Source of the DNA: Syntrophomonadaceae bacterium
GTDB taxonomy: Bacteria; Bacillota; Syntrophomonadia; Syntrophomonadales; Syntrophomonadaceae
Length of the DNA: 8,526 bases
Assembly: GCA_030526885.1 (NCBI GenBank)
Contig: JAUNBV010000006.1
Location: 1-8,526 of the forward strand
Direction: 5' to 3'
The notes beneath the pieces are model-generated. The model searched no databases and was not told where the DNA came from. It saw nothing but the letters and a program-made list of their open reading frames with translations. Position 1 is the first letter of the stretch; each line of letters opens with the position of its first letter. This document shows positions 5,633-8,526 of this stretch, one piece after another. The position numbers and the translations under genes were made by a program.

Positions 5633-6728
5633 CCGGCGCCACCGCCTTTCCCCGCACCAGCCGTATCACGCACAGCAACAGGGGCAGCGCTATGCCGAAG
5701 ATGGCGGACATATAGCCGCACCATTCGCTCCATTTCAAAGCCTGCTCCACCCCCTGCTCCAGCAACGACACCACCATTATTATGGCTCCCAGCAACGCCA
5801 CCGTGGGCTTGAACCAGCGCTTAAAATCGAACTCGAACAGGGTGCCGAGGCTGTGCGCCATGGCACAGGTGGCGTTTACCATCGGGCGCACGCCGATGCC
5901 CAGCCAAAACAGCAGAAAGAAAAACTCCATGCGCTCGATCACCGGCAGCTTGCCCAGCTTCATTATGAGCAGCACCGGCCAGGTCAGGTTGGTCAGCAAC
6001 TCGGCGCCAAAGCTCAACAGGCAGATGACCGTCACCGTAAGGTAGATGATCAAAGTGATGAGCCAGCCCATGAGCGCCGCTTTCAGCACCTGCTCGCGCC
6101 GTTTTACCATGAAATAATACAGCACCAGAATCTCCACTCCGGCGAAGGAGTACATGGTTTTCAGGGAATCGCGCGCTATATCTTGCAGGCCGTGCCCCAG
6201 CACCGGCTGCATACTGGTCCATTGGAAATGGGGGATGGACACCAAAACCAGCGCCACTATCAACACCGCCAAAATGAAGAAATACATCTCGTTCACCCGC
6301 GCTACTACCGTAGCGCCCTGCATGGCCTGATATACCACCGCCAGCACTATGAGCAGGGCGATCATCCACACCGGCGTCCTGGGCAGCAGCAAGGAGGACG
6401 ATATTTCCACGAACAGCCTCACCACCGTGGCTTCAAACAATATGAGAAAGCTGAGCAAAAGCAGGATAAACCCAAAGGCGAACCAGCGCCCCCCCAGCGT
6501 AGTCAGGTATTCCGTGAGGCTCGCCTCCGGCCTTTGGCGGCAGGCAAAATTGATGAGCAGGATGGAAGCCAGCGGAAGCAACGAGCCCAATAATACCGCC
6601 ACCCAGGCATCCTGACCCGAGTGTTCGCTCGCTATCCGCGGCAGGATAAAAAGACCGGTGGCGATCTGCGCCCCGATGACCAGAAACACTATATGACGGC
6701 TTTCCAGCGCGAAGCGGGGATGCTGCAT
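5625..6728 (-). CDS. GerAB/endospore germination permease (B subunit)
   Basis: A 367-residue integral membrane protein of the spore-germination branch of the APC transporter superfamily, with about ten hydrophobic segments (roughly 12-30, 41-60, 83-103, 120-136, 148-165, 193-206, 217-240, 265-281, 308-324 and 337-356). Family marks are GLFILPRIA (25-33) in the broken first helix, the following SGQDAW, and LPVIERMEFFFLLFW (261-275), which matches the conserved [IV]ER[LM][ED] stretch. GerB subunits bind germinant amino acids in a pocket within the membrane helices. The ATG follows the TAG stop of the A-subunit gene with no gap, and a G7 run (6734-6740) ending five bases upstream serves as its ribosome binding site. 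Which amino acid or other germinant it binds is not predictable here. Confidence 0.94.
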   Translation of the reverse strand: MQHPRFALESRHIVFLVIGAQIATGLFILPRIASEHSGQDAWVAVLLGSLLPLASILLINFACRQRPEASLTEYLTTLGGRWFAFGFILLLLSFLILFEATVVRLFVEISSSLLLPRTPVWMIALLIVLAVVYQAMQGATVVARVNEMYFFILAVLIVALVLVSIPHFQWTSMQPVLGHGLQDIARDSLKTMYSFAGVEILVLYYFMVKRREQVLKAALMGWLITLIIYLTVTVICLLSFGAELLTNLTWPVLLIMKLGKLPVIERMEFFFLLFWLGIGVRPMVNATCAMAHSLGTLFEFDFKRWFKPTVALLGAIIMVVSLLEQGVEQALKWSEWCGYMSAIFGIALPLLLCVIRLVRGKAVAPDG

Positions 6729-8294
6729 CTATGCCCCCCCTTTCGGCGGGGGAATTTGCCTGCGGTCATCCTGATGAGGAATGGAGCGGGGCCGGTACTC
6801 AAAATCGAACAGGAAAAACCTAAAAAATACATCCTTCATATCGCGCCAGCGCAGGGGGGCCAACGGGGCAAAGTAAGGCTGGCCCATACTTTGCAGCGTA
6901 GCCATATGCACCAGCAGCACATACCAGCCCAAGGCCAAGCCGAACAAACCGAACGTCGCCGCCAGCACGATCATCGGCAGGCGCAGCACGCGCGTGCTGG
7001 TGACCAGATTGTAATTGGGGATAGCAAAGGTAACAATCGTCGTCATGGCCACCACCACTATCATCGCCGGGCTGGCCAGTTTGGCCGATATGGCCGCCTG
7101 GCCCAGAATAATACCGGTGACTACCCCCACCGTGGGGGCCAGCAGCGCCGGCAGGCGCAACCCCGCTTCGATTACCAGCTGGATAATAAGCTCCATCACA
7201 ATGGCTTCAAACACTACCGGCAGCGGCACTTCCTCGCGTAATTGCGCCAGGGTGTTGAGCAGCTTATACGGTACCAATTCGATATGAAAACCCAACAGAG
7301 CCACATATACTGCGGGCAACGACACGGCCAGGAAAAAAGCCAGGAAGCGCATGGCGCGCCACAGCGCCCCCGCGCTGGCCTTCTGATAATAGTCCTCGCC
7401 CGCTTGCAGCATTTCCACAAACAGCGCGGGATAGGCGATGGCAAAAGCCGACTCATCCACCATCACCACTACCCGCCCCTCCAGCAGTTCCGCCACCAAC
7501 ACATCCGCGCGGTCGGTAGTGCGCTCCAGCGGGAATACCGTCCAGGGATTATCGTCGATGAGCTGCGCAATATAGTTCACCGACAGCACCCCGTCGATAT
7601 CAATGGTGGCGATACGCGCCTTTACCTCCTCCACAATGGCGGGGTCGGCGATATCGTCGATATACAGTACCGCCATATCATTGCGGCTGCGGCGGCCGAT
7701 GCGCGACTTTTGCACCACCAGCCGCGGGTCGCGCAGCTTACGTCGCACCAGCGCCAGGTTTATGACCAGCTTTTCGTGCATTCCCTCCTGCGGGCCGGTA
7801 ATGGACTGTTCCAGCACCGGCTCCGTCAGGGAGCGAATCTCGCCGCCGCGGATATCCATGCGCAGCGCCTCCCGCTCTCCGTCCATCAGCAGCAGCGTGA
7901 AGCCGGCAAACACCTCATCCACTACCTCTTGCAGGGAAGCCACCCGCCGCACCTGCGTCACCCCCACCAGCGAGGCCTCCACCCCGTCCAGCGGCGACAT
8001 CCCGGTCGCCTCGTCATCCCCCGGCAACTGCTCCCGCGGCGCCGACTGCAAGGGTTTCAGGATATCCTGATCCAGCGCCAGCGAGTCCACCAGCCCGTCC
8101 AAATGCAGCAGGCACGCCTCTTTTCCCGCCGCGCGCACCAAAAAACGGCGGCTGATAAGATCATTATTGCGCTCCATCAGCCCGGACAACCGCTCTAAAT
8201 TATCCTTTAGCCGGGGCTCCAGCACCGGATGCTCCTCCGGCCGGCCCTGAGCCTCGGCCCCTGCTCCGCGCGGCTTGCGGGGGATAACTCTCAT
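6729..8294 (-). CDS. GerA-family germinant receptor A subunit
   Basis: A 521-residue protein from the start chosen. In the longest frame (GTG at 8378) it would be 549; residue numbers here follow that longest frame. A hydrophilic N-terminal domain begins with RLKDNLERLSGLMERNNDLISRRF (56-79). The central signature is SLTEPVLEQSITGP (183-196) then INLALVRRKL (206-215). Next is ERTTDRADVLVAELLEGRVVVMVDESAFAI (285-314) and GEDYY (327-331), all typical of GerAA. Membrane segments follow at about 343-363, 385-405, 412-431, 437-456 and 466-491. GerA proteins oligomerise and are thought to form a ligand-gated ion channel with the B subunit. The family homology begins near residue 50, so the start at 8294 (MRVIPRKP) or 8309 (MDVWAM) is preferred, though neither has a strong ribosome binding site. 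It is the first gene of the A-B-C operon. Expression in the forespore under sigma G is expected from the family, but I found no clear sigma G promoter. Confidence 0.93.
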   Translation of the reverse strand: MRVIPRKPRGAGAEAQGRPEEHPVLEPRLKDNLERLSGLMERNNDLISRRFLVRAAGKEACLLHLDGLVDSLALDQDILKPLQSAPREQLPGDDEATGMSPLDGVEASLVGVTQVRRVASLQEVVDEVFAGFTLLLMDGEREALRMDIRGGEIRSLTEPVLEQSITGPQEGMHEKLVINLALVRRKLRDPRLVVQKSRIGRRSRNDMAVLYIDDIADPAIVEEVKARIATIDIDGVLSVNYIAQLIDDNPWTVFPLERTTDRADVLVAELLEGRVVVMVDESAFAIAYPALFVEMLQAGEDYYQKASAGALWRAMRFLAFFLAVSLPAVYVALLGFHIELVPYKLLNTLAQLREEVPLPVVFEAIVMELIIQLVIEAGLRLPALLAPTVGVVTGIILGQAAISAKLASPAMIVVVAMTTIVTFAIPNYNLVTSTRVLRLPMIVLAATFGLFGLALGWYVLLVHMATLQSMGQPYFAPLAPLRWRDMKDVFFRFFLFDFEYRPRSIPHQDDRRQIPPPKGGA

Positions 8295-8396
8295 TGCCCA
8301 TACATCCATTCCATATTTTTTCTCATAGTATCGTGCCCCCGCCGCCCGGTTAATATGCACGAAAATGGATGCCCGCACCAGGCTTTGGCATTTGAG

Positions 8397-8405
8397 TTAT
8401 CCACA
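8397..8405 (+). promoter_or_regulatory. Consensus DnaA box (single)
   Basis: TTATCCACA is the exact consensus DnaA binding site. Only one perfect copy is visible and no cluster or AT-rich unwinding region accompanies it, so this is not an origin. It could be a regulatory DnaA site or chance. Confidence 0.35.
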
Positions 8406-8419
8406 GGTTAACGTTCAGC

Positions 8420-8443
8420 AAAATGGACAACATTGTCCATTTT
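8420..8443. promoter_or_regulatory. Perfect 24-bp palindrome, probable operator
   Basis: AAAATGGACAA (8420-8430) and TTGTCCATTTT (8433-8443) are exact reverse complements separated by CA. A 2-bp centre with 11-bp arms is typical of a dimeric HTH repressor site, not of an RNA terminator, since no loop is available. It sits between the germination operon and the possible divergent gene at 8500. The regulator is unknown. Confidence 0.6.
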
Positions 8444-8499
8444 AGTTTGAAAAACGAACAAAAGTACGCCGAAAAATGTTTGAAAAAAGGATACACGGC

Positions 8500-8526
8500 A
8501 TGACATTATGCCACAATTTAGCAAAC
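8500..8526 (+). CDS. Possible 5' end of a divergent gene, cut by the window edge
   Basis: ATG at 8500 opens nine codons (MTLCHNLAN) that run off the window without a stop. An AAAAAAGG site lies nine bases upstream. An in-frame ATG at 8476 would add MFEKRIHG but has a poor ribosome binding site. The pattern MTLxxxLAN is compatible with the N-terminus of XRE-type HTH regulators (MTLxxxLxxLR), and the nearby palindrome would suit one, but nine residues cannot establish this. Confidence 0.3.

Larger units (their letters stand above)
8295..8499. other. Intergenic regulatory region upstream of the germination operon
   Basis: It is A/T-rich compared with the coding DNA from about 8390 onward. It contains a DnaA box, a 24-bp perfect palindrome and a direct repeat of GTTTGAAAAA (8445-8454 and 8478-8487). 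It may separate two divergent genes: the germination operon to the left and a possible gene starting at 8500 to the right. Confidence 0.5.

Noticed and set aside
5433..6593. Long open frame on the plus strand (386 codons)
   Set aside because: Antisense to the B- and C-subunit genes, His/Gln-rich with no recognisable domain; a shadow frame. The same holds for the plus-strand frame at 7242-8198.
8322..8362. A sigma G-like promoter upstream of the A-subunit gene: GCATA as -35 and GATACTA as -10 on the minus strand, or CATATTA as an alternative -10
   Set aside because: The gap between GCATA and GATACTA is 21 bp, too long for sigma G, and CATATTA has no suitable -35 at 15-18 bp. A start at GATACTA would also leave almost no leader.
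8455..8468. A LexA/SOS-box-like sequence, CGAAC-N4-GTACG
   Set aside because: The right half differs from GTTCG and a central position also deviates from the Firmicute consensus; no SOS gene is visible in the window.
8505..8513. TGGCATAAT on the minus strand as an extended -10 promoter
   Set aside because: The -35 would lie beyond the window, and the element overlaps the possible divergent coding start, so it cannot be supported.

Overview
The window looks like chromosome from an endospore-forming Firmicute, probably a fairly GC-rich member of the Clostridia or a Paenibacillus-like lineage. The evidence is a complete GerA-type germinant-receptor operon, an S-layer-homology (SLH) surface protein, an ECF sigma factor of the type common in Clostridia, and strong AAGGAGG ribosome binding sites. 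I cannot name the genus. All seven complete genes lie on the minus strand, so transcription runs from right to left. There are no rRNA, tRNA, IS or CRISPR elements that I can support.

Reading in the direction of transcription, the right edge (about 8295-8499) is a regulatory intergenic region. It holds a perfect 24-bp palindrome, a consensus DnaA box, a pair of 10-bp direct repeats and the possible first codons of a divergent plus-strand gene. Next come three tightly coupled germination genes: the A subunit (8294-6729), the B subunit (6728-5625) and the C lipoprotein (5632-4508). A and B abut with no gap, and B and C overlap by 8 nt. Together they would form an inner-spore-membrane germinant receptor.

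A CPBP-family intramembrane protease (4455-3757) follows 52 bp later. It has its own strong extended -10 promoter within and just after the end of the C-subunit gene, so it may be expressed independently of the sporulation operon.

After a 338-bp non-coding stretch comes a second module. An ECF-like sigma factor (3418-2846) overlaps a single-pass DUF4367-type putative anti-sigma factor (2856-2077) by 11 nt. These are followed by an exported beta-propeller/SLH protein (1995-310). The promoter region of the SLH gene carries a TGTAAC-type ECF -35 motif with an A/T-tract upstream. The same 14-bp sequence occurs again inside the sigma gene with a matching -10-like element at the same spacing. The simplest reading is that the sigma factor drives the surface-protein gene and may also act on its own operon. 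The leftmost 309 bp hold hairpins and short repeats but no gene I can support.
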